From ZC4RG30 sp049841155 (GTDB lineage Bacteria; Pseudomonadota; Gammaproteobacteria; Steroidobacterales; Steroidobacteraceae): a stretch of DNA of 64,000 nucleotides. Positions within the stretch are counted from its first letter, which is position 1. The number at the start of each line of letters is the position of its first letter. The stretch covers positions 186,001 to 250,000 of the forward strand of contig JASGHI010000003.1 in assembly GCA_049841155.1 (NCBI GenBank), read 5' to 3'. The notes beneath the pieces were generated by a model. The model worked only from the letters and a program-made list of their open reading frames with translations. It made no database searches and was not told the DNA's origin. A program made the translations under genes and the position numbers. Below, one piece after another: positions 26,384 through 35,902 of the stretch.

Positions 26384-26396
26384 GAGGATTGCACGC

Positions 26397-27116
26397 ATGA
26401 GCTCGTTGAAGAACAGGCGCATTCTCGTGAAGCTCTCCGGCGAGGCGCTGCTGGGCGGGGCGGACTACGGCATCGACCCGGCCATGCTCAGGCGCGTGGC
26501 CGGCGAACTGGTGGAGGTTTCCGGGCTCGGGGTGCAGGTGGCGGTGGTGATCGGCGGCGGCAACATCTTCCGCGGCGCCGGCCTGGCGCGTTCGGGAATG
26601 GACCGCGTGACCGCGGACCACATGGGCATGCTCGCCACGGTGATGAATTCGCTGGCGATGCAGGATGCGGTGGAGGGGCTCGGCGCGCATGCGCGCGTGA
26701 TGTCCGCGATCCGCATCAACGAGGTCTGCGAGGACTACGTGCGGCGCCGCGCCATCCGTCATCTGGAAAAAGGGCGGGTCGTGATCTTCGCCGCCGGCAC
26801 CGGCAATCCCTTCTTCACCACCGATTCGGCGGCCAGCCTGCGGGCCATCGAGATCGGCGCCGACCTGTTGCTCAAGGCCACCAAGGTCAATGGCGTGTAT
26901 TCGGACGATCCGGTGCGCAACCCCCAGGCCCAGCGCTACCAGCGCCTGTCCTTCGACCGCGTGCTGGACGATCGCCTCGCCGTGATGGACGCCACGGCCA
27001 TCGTGCTGTGCCGGGACAACCGTCTGCCGCTGCGCGTGTTCAACCTGAACAATGTCGGCGACCTGCCGCGCATTGTGCGCGGCGAGGACGTGGGTACACT
27101 GGTCACCAACGACTGA
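26397..27116 (+). CDS. pyrH: UMP kinase
   Basis: Phosphorylates UMP to UDP at the head of pyrimidine nucleotide synthesis. The 239-residue hexameric amino-acid-kinase fold protein has RILVKLSGEALLGG, GGGNIFRGAGLARSGMDRVTADHMGMLATV, the nucleotide-binding GTGNPFFTTDSAA and the final DVGTLVTND. The ATG follows the terminator tail by 13 bases, so its own promoter must overlap the end of tsf, or it depends on read-through. It is followed by frr after 19 bases, the conserved order in most bacteria. Confidence 0.95.
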   Translation: MSSLKNRRILVKLSGEALLGGADYGIDPAMLRRVAGELVEVSGLGVQVAVVIGGGNIFRGAGLARSGMDRVTADHMGMLATVMNSLAMQDAVEGLGAHARVMSAIRINEVCEDYVRRRAIRHLEKGRVVIFAAGTGNPFFTTDSAASLRAIEIGADLLLKATKVNGVYSDDPVRNPQAQRYQRLSFDRVLDDRLAVMDATAIVLCRDNRLPLRVFNLNNVGDLPRIVRGEDVGTLVTND

Positions 27117-27135
27117 CCGAGCCGCGAGGAGCCGC

Positions 27136-27693
27136 ATGCTCAACGACATCAAGAACGACGCCACGCAGCGGATGCAGAAGTGCATCCAGGCCTTCCAGGC
27201 GGACATGAAGAAACTGCGCACCGGGCGCGCACACCCCAGCCTCATCGAGCACCTCAAGGTGGATTTCTACGGCACGGACACGCCGCTGAACCAGGTGGCG
27301 AACATCGCCGTCGAGGATGGCCGCACGCTGGTGGTCACGCCCTGGGACAAGAGCATGGTGGGCGCCATCGAGAAGGCCATCCACAAGTCCGACCTGCACC
27401 TGACGCCCAACACCGCCGGCACCGTGATCCGCATCCCGCTGCCGCCGCTGACCGAAGAGCGCCGGCGCGACATCCTCAAGGTGGTACGCGCCGATGCCGA
27501 GAGCGCGCGCGTGAGTGTGCGCAATGTGCGCCGCGACGCCATCGCCGAGGTGAAGGAGGCGGTGAAGGAGAAGATCCTCACCCAGGATGACGAGCGCCGC
27601 GGCGGCGAGGAGATCCAGAAGCTCACCGACAAGGCCATCGCCGACATCGACCTGCATCTGGCCACCAAGGAAAAGGAGATCCTGCAGGTCTAG
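27136..27693 (+). CDS. frr: Ribosome recycling factor
   Basis: With EF-G it splits the post-termination ribosome. The 185-residue protein has the family start MLNDIKNDATQRMQKCIQAF, LRTGRAHPSLIEHLKVDFYG, and the long helix RRDIVKVVRADAE-like run, ending in HLATKEKEILQV. GAGGAG stands seven bases before the ATG. It follows pyrH and precedes the uppS-cdsA-dxr group, as in nearly all gammaproteobacteria. Confidence 0.96.
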   Translation: MLNDIKNDATQRMQKCIQAFQADMKKLRTGRAHPSLIEHLKVDFYGTDTPLNQVANIAVEDGRTLVVTPWDKSMVGAIEKAIHKSDLHLTPNTAGTVIRIPLPPLTEERRRDILKVVRADAESARVSVRNVRRDAIAEVKEAVKEKILTQDDERRGGEEIQKLTDKAIADIDLHLATKEKEILQV

Positions 27694-27738
27694 GGCCGGC
27701 GCGGACGCGCCTGCCCGGGGCCGCAGCGTCCCATCCCC

Positions 27739-28479
27739 ATGTCCAGTGCAACCCGGCCGGCACAGCCGCGCCACATCGCCATCATCATGGATGGCAACGG
27801 CCGCTGGGCGCGGCAGCGCGGCGAACTGCGCCATGCGGGCCACAAGGCCGGTGTGCGGCCGGTGCGCATGTGCATCGAAGAATGCGCGCGGCGCGGCGTG
27901 GAATTCCTCACGCTGTTCGCCTTCAGCAGCGAGAACTGGGGGCGTCCGGGCGAGGAGGTCAGCGCACTGATGTCGCTGTTCGTCGAAGCGCTGGATGCGC
28001 AGCTCGACGAGCTGCATGCCAACGGCGTGCGGCTGCGCTTCATCGGCAACCGCCATGCCTTTCCGGTGCGGCTGCAGACGCGGCTGGCAGCGGCCGAGGC
28101 GCGCACCGCCGGCAATGCCGGGCTCCACGTCAATGTGGCCGTGAGCTATGGCGGGCGCTGGGATCTCACCGAAGCGGCGCGCGCCCTTGCCGCACGCTGC
28201 CTGAGCGGAGCCTTGCGGCCGGCCGACATCACCGAGGCGGATCTTGCAGCGGGACTGCAGCTCGCAGGCGTGCCGGATCCTGACCTTTTCATCCGCACCG
28301 GAGGGGAGCGGCGCATCAGCAATTTCCTGCTGTGGAACCTCGCCTACACCGAGCTCTATTTCTGCGACACGCTGTGGCCGGACTTCGGCCTCGAAGGTCT
28401 GGAGGCCGCGCTGACCCACTTCGCCGGCCGCGAGCGGCGCTTCGGGCTCACGGCCGCGCAGCAGGCGCCGGAGGCATGA
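27739..28479 (+). CDS. uppS: Isoprenyl transferase (undecaprenyl diphosphate synthase)
   Basis: Adds eight isoprene units in cis to farnesyl diphosphate, making the carrier lipid for cell-wall sugars. The 246-residue protein has the Mg-binding aspartate in IIMDGNGRWA, GHKAGVRPVR, the FSSENWGRP loop, and the C-terminal DPDLFIRTGGERRISNFLLWNLAYTEL (shortened here to RTGGERRISNFLLW). The ATG is 45 bases after frr. Its stop overlaps the cdsA start, so the two are translationally coupled. Confidence 0.95.
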   Translation: MSSATRPAQPRHIAIIMDGNGRWARQRGELRHAGHKAGVRPVRMCIEECARRGVEFLTLFAFSSENWGRPGEEVSALMSLFVEALDAQLDELHANGVRLRFIGNRHAFPVRLQTRLAAAEARTAGNAGLHVNVAVSYGGRWDLTEAARALAARCLSGALRPADITEADLAAGLQLAGVPDPDLFIRTGGERRISNFLLWNLAYTELYFCDTLWPDFGLEGLEAALTHFAGRERRFGLTAAQQAPEA

Positions 28480-29279
28480 TGCTGCAGCGGATCGTCTCTG
28501 CGCTGGTGCTTGGTGTCTTGCTGATCGCCGCCGTGCTGTGGCTGCCGGCCCTGGCTTCGACGGTGGTGCTCAGCCTGTTGCTGGCGGCTGCGGCCTGGGA
28601 GTGGTCCGCCCTGATCGGCGCCGCGGGACTGGGCCAGCGTCTGCTGTTCCTGCTGGCTGCAGCCGCCGTGTGCGCGGGACTGTGGATCTTTACCGCCGCA
28701 CCTTCGGGACTCGCCGCGGCGCTGTGGTGTGCGGCGGGTTTCTGGATACTGGCGGCCATGTGGGTATGGGGCTGGCCTCAGGCCGTGAACCGGCCGCTCT
28801 CGTGGGTGGCGGGCCTCGTGGCGTTGCCGCTGGCGTGGCTGGCGCTGGCGCGCATGCGCCTCGACTGGCACCTGGGCGAGTACTGGGTGCTGTATGCGCT
28901 GTGCATCGTGTGGACGGCCGACAGCGGTGCCTATTTCGCCGGCCGTGCCTGGGGACGCCGCAAGCTTGCGCCGCGGGTCTCGCCCGGCAAGACCTGGGCA
29001 GGGCTGTGGGGTGGTCTCGCGCTGGCAGCGCTGCTGGCAGTGTTCGCCACCAGCTGGCTGTCGCGCTCCGCGCCTGCGCTGATCGTGCTCACGGTGGTCG
29101 TGGCCTTCTTCTCCGTGGTGGGTGATCTCACCGAGAGCCTTTTCAAGCGCCATGCCGGCGTGAAGGACAGCGGCCGGCTGATCCCCGGCCACGGCGGTGT
29201 GCTCGACCGCTTCGACAGTCTGCTGGCCGCGGCGCCTCTGCTGATGCTCGGCGCAAGTTATCTCGGCAGGCTGCCATGA
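28476..29279 (+). CDS. cdsA: Phosphatidate cytidylyltransferase (CDP-diglyceride synthase)
   Basis: Makes CDP-diacylglycerol from phosphatidic acid and CTP at the inner membrane. The 267-residue protein has about seven to eight hydrophobic segments and the C-terminal family signature around SLFKRHAGVKDSGRLIPGHGGVLDRFDS (core KRHAGVKDSGRLIPGHGG), with SPGKTWAG before it. The start is one of two adjacent ATGs overlapping the uppS stop. It overlaps dxr by 4 bases (ATGA). Confidence 0.94.
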   Translation: MMLQRIVSALVLGVLLIAAVLWLPALASTVVLSLLLAAAAWEWSALIGAAGLGQRLLFLLAAAAVCAGLWIFTAAPSGLAAALWCAAGFWILAAMWVWGWPQAVNRPLSWVAGLVALPLAWLALARMRLDWHLGEYWVLYALCIVWTADSGAYFAGRAWGRRKLAPRVSPGKTWAGLWGGLALAALLAVFATSWLSRSAPALIVLTVVVAFFSVVGDLTESLFKRHAGVKDSGRLIPGHGGVLDRFDSLLAAAPLLMLGASYLGRLP

Positions 29280-30478
29280 TGCGGGTGGCCATACTCGGCT
29301 CCACCGGCAGCGTGGGCGTGAGCACGCTGGATGTGCTGGCGCGTCATCCCGGCCTCTTCCAGGTGCAGGCGCTGCTTGCCAACCGCAATGTCGCGCGGCT
29401 GCTGGAACAGTGCCGCACCGCACGCCCGGCTTACGCCGGCATTGCAGACGCCGCTGCTGCCGCGCAGCTGCAGGAGGGTTTGCGCGAGGCCGGACTTGCC
29501 ACCCAGGTGCTCGCGGGGGCCGATGCGGCCACCCACATCGCGGCCCTGCCGGACGTGGACTGCGTGATGGCGGCCATCGTGGGGGCGGCCGGGCTGCCTT
29601 CGACGCTGGCGGCAGCGCGCGCCGGCAAGCGGCTGCTGGTGGCGAACAAGGAAGCGCTGGTGATGGCAGGAGCCCTGGTGCTGCGCGCCGCGCGCGAGTC
29701 GGGCGCCGCGCTGATTCCGATCGACAGCGAGCACAACGCCATCTTCCAATGTCTGCCGCCGGCGACGGCACTGGGCGAAGCGCCCGCGGGCGTGCGCCGC
29801 ATCCTGCTCACGGCCTCGGGCGGGCCCTTCCGGCAGTGGCCGGCCGGTGCCGTGGAAAATGCCACGCCGGAGCAGGCCTGCGCCCATCCGGTGTGGAGCA
29901 TGGGGCGCAAGATTTCAGTGGATTCGGCCACCCTGATGAACAAGGGGCTGGAGCTCATCGAGGCGCACCGGCTGTTCGGCCTGCCGGTGGAGCAGGTGGA
30001 AATCGTGGTGCACCCGCAGAGCATCGTGCATTCGCTGGTGGAGTACGTGGATGGCTCGGTGCTGGCGCAGCTGGGTTCCCCCGACATGCGCACGCCCATC
30101 GCCCAGGCCCTGGCGTGGCCGCAGCGGGTGCCTGCCGGTGTACAATTTCTCGACCTGGTACGGCATGGGCGCCTGGATTTCGAGGCGCCCGATCTTGAGC
30201 GCTTCCCCTGCCTGCGGCTGGCCATCGAGGCGGCGCGCGAGGAGGGGGAGGCGCCGATCGTGCTGAACGCCGCCAATGAAGTCGCCGTGCAGGCCTTTCT
30301 GGACGGTGCGGTGAACTTCGGCGGCATGGCACGGGTCATTGGAGAGGTAATGGAAAGCTGGGCCGACCGCGGGGGCGACAAGAGCCTCGAAGGTATACTG
30401 GACGTCGACGCGCGCGCGCGCGTAGCGGCGCGGGCCCGGCTGCCCCTGGCGCGCGCTGCCCGGAGCGCGGCTTCGTGA
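29276..30478 (+). CDS. dxr: 1-deoxy-D-xylulose 5-phosphate reductoisomerase
   Basis: The second step of the MEP isoprenoid pathway, NADPH-dependent. The 400-residue protein has the NADPH-binding STGSVGVSTLDVL, the LLVANKEALV segment, the metal and substrate site SEHNAIFQCL, the flexible loop ending in HPVWSMGRKISVDSATLMNKGLE (core MGRKISVDSATLMNKG) and the C-terminal NAANEVAV. It overlaps cdsA upstream and rseP downstream. The later MEP genes ispD and ispF are at 49032-50200. Confidence 0.95.
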   Translation: MMRVAILGSTGSVGVSTLDVLARHPGLFQVQALLANRNVARLLEQCRTARPAYAGIADAAAAAQLQEGLREAGLATQVLAGADAATHIAALPDVDCVMAAIVGAAGLPSTLAAARAGKRLLVANKEALVMAGALVLRAARESGAALIPIDSEHNAIFQCLPPATALGEAPAGVRRILLTASGGPFRQWPAGAVENATPEQACAHPVWSMGRKISVDSATLMNKGLELIEAHRLFGLPVEQVEIVVHPQSIVHSLVEYVDGSVLAQLGSPDMRTPIAQALAWPQRVPAGVQFLDLVRHGRLDFEAPDLERFPCLRLAIEAAREEGEAPIVLNAANEVAVQAFLDGAVNFGGMARVIGEVMESWADRGGDKSLEGILDVDARARVAARARLPLARAARSAAS

Positions 30479-31854
30479 GCCTTTCCTGGCAGCACCTGCT
30501 GGCCTTCCTGTTCGCCGTGGGCCTGCTGGTCACCGTGCACGAATTCGGCCACTTCTGGGTGGCGCGGCGCCTAGGGTTCAAGGTGTTGCGCTTTTCGGTG
30601 GGTTTCGGCAAGGCGCTGTGGTCGCACACCGGCTCCGGTCCGGACCGTACCGAGTACGTCGTCGCCGCCATCCCGCTGGGCGGGTACGTGAAGCTGCTCG
30701 ACGAGCGCGAAGGCGCGGTCGATCCTGCCGAAGCGCAGCGCGCCTTCAACCGCCGGCCGCCCTGGCAGCGCATTCTGGTGCTGCTGGCGGGTCCGGCCTT
30801 CAACATCATCTTTGCGGTGCTGCTGCTGGCCGGCATGCTGCTGGCCAACGGCGTGACCGAGGTGCGCGCCGTGGTCGGCGAGGTGCATGCGGATTCACCT
30901 GCCGCGCGGGCAGGCCTTGCGGCCGGGGACGAGATCCTGCAAGTGGGCGACCGTGCGGCTTCGGGGCAGGGCGACGTGATGCTCGGGCTGCTCGACCGCA
31001 TCTCCGATGATGGCCGCGCGCCGCTGCGGGTGCGCGATGAATCCGGCCGCGAGCGCCAGCTGCAGCTCACCGTCGATGACGCCGCCGAGCGCCGCCGCCT
31101 CACCGAGCCGGAGCTGCTGCTCACCGGGCTGGGCTTTGCCTTCTGGCGTCCGCAACTGCCGGCGTCGATCGGATCGATCGCTCCGGGCGGTCCGGCGGCC
31201 AAGGCCGGCCTTGCCGCCGGCGACGAAGTGCTCGCGGTGGATGGTGCTGCCGTCCATGGCTTCGAGGACCTGCGCCAGCGCATCGAGTCCAGCCCCGGCC
31301 GGAACCTGCTGCTGCAGGTGCGCCGCGGCGGGGCGGAACTTGCCCTGCGTGTGGATGTGGCATCCGAACAGGTTGATGGCCGCAGCGTGGGCCGGGTGGG
31401 CATCGGCTCGACGCGCGCCGGCAGCTATCCGGACAGCATGCTGCGTCACCGGCAGGTGGGGCCCTGGTCCGCGCTGGTGCTGGGCACCACCCAGGCCTGG
31501 GACATGACGGCCCTGCAGGCGCGTGTGTTCTGGCGCATGCTGCGCGGACAGGTTTCGCTGAAGAATCTCAGCGGCCCGCTCACCATCGCCGAGTACGCCG
31601 GCGAGTCGGCAAGCTCGGGAGTCAGCGCCTTCGCGGGCTTCCTGGTGCTGATCAGCCTCAGCCTGGGGTTCCTGAATCTGCTGCCCATTCCGGTCCTGGA
31701 CGGCGGGCAGATCGTCTACCAGGCGCTCGAGTGGGTCAAAGGCAGTCCGCTGTCGGAGCGGCTGCAGATCCTGGGCCAGCAGCTCGGGATAGCTCTGCTG
31801 GTGTTGCTGATGGGCGTCGCGCTCTTCAACGACATCGTTCGCCAATTCGGTTGA
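30475..31854 (+). CDS. rseP: Regulator of sigma-E protease RseP (site-2 protease)
   Basis: An inner-membrane zinc metalloprotease that cuts the RseA anti-sigma factor and remnant signal peptides. The 459-residue protein has the zinc motif HEFGH at residues 22-26 inside the first membrane helix, two PDZ domains (about 115-200 and 205-290) and the third ligand in NLLPIPVLDGGQ near the C-terminal membrane segments. GTG start overlapping dxr by 4 bases. It is directly followed by bamA, as in most gammaproteobacteria. Confidence 0.95.
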   Translation: MSLSWQHLLAFLFAVGLLVTVHEFGHFWVARRLGFKVLRFSVGFGKALWSHTGSGPDRTEYVVAAIPLGGYVKLLDEREGAVDPAEAQRAFNRRPPWQRILVLLAGPAFNIIFAVLLLAGMLLANGVTEVRAVVGEVHADSPAARAGLAAGDEILQVGDRAASGQGDVMLGLLDRISDDGRAPLRVRDESGRERQLQLTVDDAAERRRLTEPELLLTGLGFAFWRPQLPASIGSIAPGGPAAKAGLAAGDEVLAVDGAAVHGFEDLRQRIESSPGRNLLLQVRRGGAELALRVDVASEQVDGRSVGRVGIGSTRAGSYPDSMLRHRQVGPWSALVLGTTQAWDMTALQARVFWRMLRGQVSLKNLSGPLTIAEYAGESASSGVSAFAGFLVLISLSLGFLNLLPIPVLDGGQIVYQALEWVKGSPLSERLQILGQQLGIALLVLLMGVALFNDIVRQFG

Positions 31855-31862
31855 GGATATCG

Positions 31863-34280
31863 ATGCGCAATCGCTGGCCGGCCGCTGTTGCGGCCCTGAT
31901 CGCCGCTCCTGCAGGTCTTGCCCAGACGGTGGACGCCGCCGCTGCCCGGTTCACGGTGGGTGACATCCGTGTCGAGGGCCTGCAGAGGGTGTCCGAGGGC
32001 ACGGTGTACAACTACCTGCCGGTGAACATCGGCGATGAGCTGAACCAGCAGAAGCTGCGCGAGGCCATGCGTGCGCTGTATGCCACCGGCTTCTTCCACG
32101 ACGTACAGCTGCGCCGCGACGGCAGCACGCTGATCGTGCTGGTGAAGGAGCGCCCGTCGATCGAGAGCTTCGAGATCAAGGGCAACAAGGACATCAAGAC
32201 CGAGGACCTGACCAAGTCGCTGCGCAACGTGGGCCTTGCCGCGGGCAAGACCTTCGACCGCTCGGTGCTGGAGGAGGTCAAGGGCTTCCTGACCGACCAG
32301 TACTACAGCCGGGGCAAGTACGGCGTGCAGATCGCGGCTTCGGTGGAGGACCAGCCGGACAACCGCGTCAAGGTCAAGATCGACATCAAGGAAGGCGCGC
32401 GCGCCAAGATCCGCCAGATCAGCATCGTCGGCAACACGAAGTTCAAGGAGAAGGAAATCCTGGATAACTTCGAACTCAAGACACCGCGCTGGAATTCCTG
32501 GTTCAAGCAGAACGACCGCTATTCGCGCGAATCGATGCAGGGGGACCTCGAGAAGCTGCGCAGCTTCTACCAGGACCGCGGCTACGCGAATTTCCAGGTC
32601 GAATCGGCCCAGGTGACCATCGCGCCCGAGAAGGACGACATGTTCGTCACCATCAACGTCAAGGAGGGCGAGCTCTACCACATCTCCGAGGCGAAGATCG
32701 CGGGCAACACCATCGTGCCCGAGGAGGAACTGCGCAAGCTCCTGAGGGTGCAGCCGGGGCAGATCTATTCCCAGCAGCTGATCTCCTTCACCCAGCAGCT
32801 GATCCAGAACCGGCTGGGCGAGGATGGCTATGCCTTCGCCAAGGTCGATCCGGTGCCCAAGCTCGATGACGACAAGCGCGAGGTCTCGATGACCTTCCTG
32901 GTGGATCCGGGCAAGCGCGTGTATGTGCGGCACATCAAGTTCTCCGGCGTGACGCGCACCAACGACGTGGTGCTGCGGCGCGAGATGCGGCAGCTGGAAG
33001 GGGCATGGGTGTCCAACGCGGCCCTGGAGCGCTCCAAACAGCGCATCCAGCAGCTGCCCTACATCGAGAAGGTGGACTACGAGAAGACCCGCGTGGAGGG
33101 CTCGGACGACCTGGTGGACGTGGACTACACCATCAAGGAAGGCCCCAGCGCCCAGCTCACCGGCGGCATCGGCTATTCCGAGTCCTATTCCTTCATGCTG
33201 AACGCCAGCTATGCCGACAGCAATTTCATGGGTACCGGCGAGCGTGTGGCGCTGGAGCTGAACACCGGCCGCTACAGCAAGGTGTACAGCTTCTCGCACA
33301 CCGACTACTACACCACCATCAACAACCTGTCGCGCACCTTCAGCCTGCGCTACAGCGATGTCACGCAGTTCGTGTCGGCCTCTTCGGATTTCTCCTCCAA
33401 GTCCCTCGGCGCGGGGCTGGACTTCGGCTATCCCATCACCGAATTCCAGGGGCTGCGCTTCGGCGTGAACGTCACGCGCTCGGAGCTGCTCACCACGTCC
33501 AACGGCAGCGCGCTGCAGGCGCAGCAATGGGTGCAGCAGAACGGCAAGCCCTACAGCCGCAGTGCCATGGACAACTACGGCAATCTCTACGAGTTCTTCG
33601 GCAGCCAGTACACTGCTTTCGAGCTGTCGGCGGGGTGGTACCTGCAGAGCCTGAACCGCGGCCTGTTCCCGGACCGCGGCCAGAAGGTCTCTGTGACGCT
33701 ATCCTCGACCGTGCCCGGCAGTCCGGTGGAGTACTACGTGGCCGATGCGCAGTACATCCGCTACGTGCCCCTGTGGCGCCGTTTCACGGGCCTGATCAAC
33801 CTGCGCGCCTCCTTTGGCGATGGCCTGGGTTCCACCACCGCCTTGCCGCCCTACCGGCAGTTCTACGCCGGCGGGCCGGACACGGTGCGTGGCTACCGCG
33901 AAAGCCGCCTGGGCCCCAAGGACAACTACGGCAACCCCTACGGCGGAAACCTGCTCACCGTGGGGCGGGCCGAGGTGCTGCTGCCGATGCCCGAAAAGTG
34001 GCAAACCAGCGCCAGAGTCAGCCTGTTCTACGACATTGGCAACGTGTTCTCGACAAATAACAACACGAAGTTCATGGGGCAGGATGGGCTGACGCCTGTA
34101 ACCTACAAGTTCAAATATGATAGTTTGCGCCGTTCGGCGGGTCTGGCCGTGGAGTGGCTGGCGCCGCTGGGCGTGTTCCGCTTCAGCTACGCCGTACCGC
34201 TCAATGCTCAGAAGGGTACCAGCGTGGTCTACCCGGATGAGCGCGAAGGGTTCCAGTTCTCTGTCGGCCAGGCCTTCTAA
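31863..34280 (+). CDS. bamA: Outer membrane protein assembly factor BamA
   Basis: The essential core of the Bam complex that folds beta-barrel proteins into the outer membrane. The 805-residue protein has a signal peptide (MRNRWPAAVAALIAAPAG, cleavage near GLAQ), five POTRA domains (beginning FTVGDIRVEGLQRVSEGTVY) and a C-terminal 16-strand barrel with the VRGYRE motif (family VRGF/Y) and a final phenylalanine after SVGQAF. Start ATG 31863, 8 bases after rseP. skp follows, its periplasmic chaperone partner. Confidence 0.96.
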   Translation: MRNRWPAAVAALIAAPAGLAQTVDAAAARFTVGDIRVEGLQRVSEGTVYNYLPVNIGDELNQQKLREAMRALYATGFFHDVQLRRDGSTLIVLVKERPSIESFEIKGNKDIKTEDLTKSLRNVGLAAGKTFDRSVLEEVKGFLTDQYYSRGKYGVQIAASVEDQPDNRVKVKIDIKEGARAKIRQISIVGNTKFKEKEILDNFELKTPRWNSWFKQNDRYSRESMQGDLEKLRSFYQDRGYANFQVESAQVTIAPEKDDMFVTINVKEGELYHISEAKIAGNTIVPEEELRKLLRVQPGQIYSQQLISFTQQLIQNRLGEDGYAFAKVDPVPKLDDDKREVSMTFLVDPGKRVYVRHIKFSGVTRTNDVVLRREMRQLEGAWVSNAALERSKQRIQQLPYIEKVDYEKTRVEGSDDLVDVDYTIKEGPSAQLTGGIGYSESYSFMLNASYADSNFMGTGERVALELNTGRYSKVYSFSHTDYYTTINNLSRTFSLRYSDVTQFVSASSDFSSKSLGAGLDFGYPITEFQGLRFGVNVTRSELLTTSNGSALQAQQWVQQNGKPYSRSAMDNYGNLYEFFGSQYTAFELSAGWYLQSLNRGLFPDRGQKVSVTLSSTVPGSPVEYYVADAQYIRYVPLWRRFTGLINLRASFGDGLGSTTALPPYRQFYAGGPDTVRGYRESRLGPKDNYGNPYGGNLLTVGRAEVLLPMPEKWQTSARVSLFYDIGNVFSTNNNTKFMGQDGLTPVTYKFKYDSLRRSAGLAVEWLAPLGVFRFSYAVPLNAQKGTSVVYPDEREGFQFSVGQAF

Positions 34281-34304
34281 GACAACGCGTTGGAGAGATA
34301 CATC

Positions 34305-34859
34305 GTGAATCGCAGTTTCAAGGTTCTCCTGTCCACTGCCCTGGTTGCATGCCTGTATGCGTCGACAGCCAGCGCCCAGCTCAAGGTGGGCGTCGTGAAC
34401 TACAACCGCCTGCTGCAGGATTCCCCGCAGGCCAAGCAGTCGCTGGACGCCATCCGCAACGAGTTCGCGCCGCGCGAGCGCGACATGCAGAACCAGGCCG
34501 CCCAGTTGAAGGCGCGCGAAGACAAACTGCAGAAGGATGCGGCCACCATGAGCGAACTGCAGCGCTCGGCCGCGGAGAAGGAACTGCGTGACGGTTACCG
34601 CGATCTGCAGCGCAAGCAGTCCGAGGTGCAGGACGATTTCAACGCCCGGCGCAACGAGGAGATGGGGCGCTTGCAGCGTACGCTGGTCGATGAAGTGCAG
34701 GTCTACGCCAAGGCGCAGAACTATGATCTGGTGCTGGCCGATGGCGTGATCTATGCCGCCAACAGCATGGACATCACGCCGGCCATCCTCACCGCGCTGC
34801 AGTCCAAGCGTCCCGCGGCGGCAGCTCCTGCGAGGCCCGCGGCTCCCGCCAAGCCCTGA
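34305..34859 (+). CDS. skp: Periplasmic chaperone Skp/OmpH
   Basis: A trimeric holdase that carries unfolded outer-membrane proteins to BamA. The 184-residue protein has a signal peptide (NRSFKVLLSTALVACLYA, cleavage after ASA), the core strand LKVGVVNYNRLLQDSPQAK, two long charged helices that form the tentacles (LKAREDKLQKDAATMSELQR) and an alanine/proline-rich C-terminus. The start is GTG 34305, preceded by GGAGAGA. The TTG at 34290 has no ribosome-binding site. Confidence 0.92.
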   Translation: MNRSFKVLLSTALVACLYASTASAQLKVGVVNYNRLLQDSPQAKQSLDAIRNEFAPRERDMQNQAAQLKAREDKLQKDAATMSELQRSAAEKELRDGYRDLQRKQSEVQDDFNARRNEEMGRLQRTLVDEVQVYAKAQNYDLVLADGVIYAANSMDITPAILTALQSKRPAAAAPARPAAPAKP

Positions 34860-34885
34860 CCCGGTACAGCGCCCGGATCAAGGCG

Positions 34886-35902
34886 GTGACCTGCTCCCTG
34901 GGCGAACTGGCGGTACGCTTCGGCTGCGAACTGCACGGCGACCCGGACACCCGGGTCACCCGGGTCGCGACCCTGGCAGGCGGCGGCGATGCGCTGGGCT
35001 TCGTGGTCAATCCTGCCTACCGGGATGCCCTGCGGCAGACCCGGCTTGGCGCCGTGGTGCTGGATGCGCGGCTGGCACCTGAATGTCCGGTGGCGGCGCT
35101 GGTGCACCCCAATCCGCATGCAACCTTCGCGCGCATTGCCGCCTTGCTGCATCCCGAGCCTCCCGTGTGCGCCGGCGTGCACGCCACGGCGCAGGTGGCT
35201 GCCACGGCGCGCATCCATCCTTCGGCCGAAGTCGCCGCCTTCGCCGTGATTGGTGAGGGTGTGCAGATCGGGCCACGCTGCGTGGTGGGACCGCATTGCG
35301 TGCTGGAGGAGGGCGTGCAGCTGGCTGCCGACGTGCGGCTGCTGGCGCGGGTGACGCTGGGTCGGGGCACGAGTCTCGGCGAGCGCTGCCTGGTGCACCC
35401 CGGCGCCGTGATCGGCGCCGACGGCTTCGGCAATGCCCGCGATGGTGAGCGCTGGGTCAAGGTGCCGCAGGTCGGCAGTGTGCGTGTCGGGGACGATGTG
35501 GAGATCGGCGCCAACACCACCATCGACCGCGGCGCGCTGGAGGATACGGTCATCGGCGAAGGCGTGCGCCTCGACAACCAGATCCAGGTGGGACACAACG
35601 TGACCATCGGCGCGCACACCGCCATTGCCGCCTGCACCGGCATCGCCGGCAGCGCAAAGATCGGTGCGCGCTGCATGATCGGCGGCGGTACGGGCATCGG
35701 CCAGGTCGAGATCGCCGACGATGTGGTGATCACGGGCTTTGGCATGGTTTCGGCCACATTGCACAATCCGGGGGCGTATTCCAGCGTGCTCCCGGTGGAA
35801 GAGGTCCGCGTGTGGCGGCGCATAGTCGGGCGCATCAAGCGGCTGGATGAACTGGCAACGCGCGTGCGCAAGCTCGAAAGGGAACACAACAATGACGACT
35901 GA
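34886..35902 (+). CDS. lpxD: UDP-3-O-(3-hydroxyacyl)glucosamine N-acyltransferase
   Basis: The third step of lipid A synthesis: adds a second hydroxyacyl chain to UDP-glucosamine. The 338-residue protein has an N-terminal uridine-binding domain (LGELAVRFGCELHGDPDTRV) and a left-handed beta-helix of hexapeptide repeats, with catalytic-type histidine in LDNQIQVGHNVTIGAHTA. GTG start. Its last 11 bases overlap fabZ, which itself is preceded by AAAGGGAA, indicating coupled translation. Confidence 0.95.
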   Translation: MTCSLGELAVRFGCELHGDPDTRVTRVATLAGGGDALGFVVNPAYRDALRQTRLGAVVLDARLAPECPVAALVHPNPHATFARIAALLHPEPPVCAGVHATAQVAATARIHPSAEVAAFAVIGEGVQIGPRCVVGPHCVLEEGVQLAADVRLLARVTLGRGTSLGERCLVHPGAVIGADGFGNARDGERWVKVPQVGSVRVGDDVEIGANTTIDRGALEDTVIGEGVRLDNQIQVGHNVTIGAHTAIAACTGIAGSAKIGARCMIGGGTGIGQVEIADDVVITGFGMVSATLHNPGAYSSVLPVEEVRVWRRIVGRIKRLDELATRVRKLEREHNNDD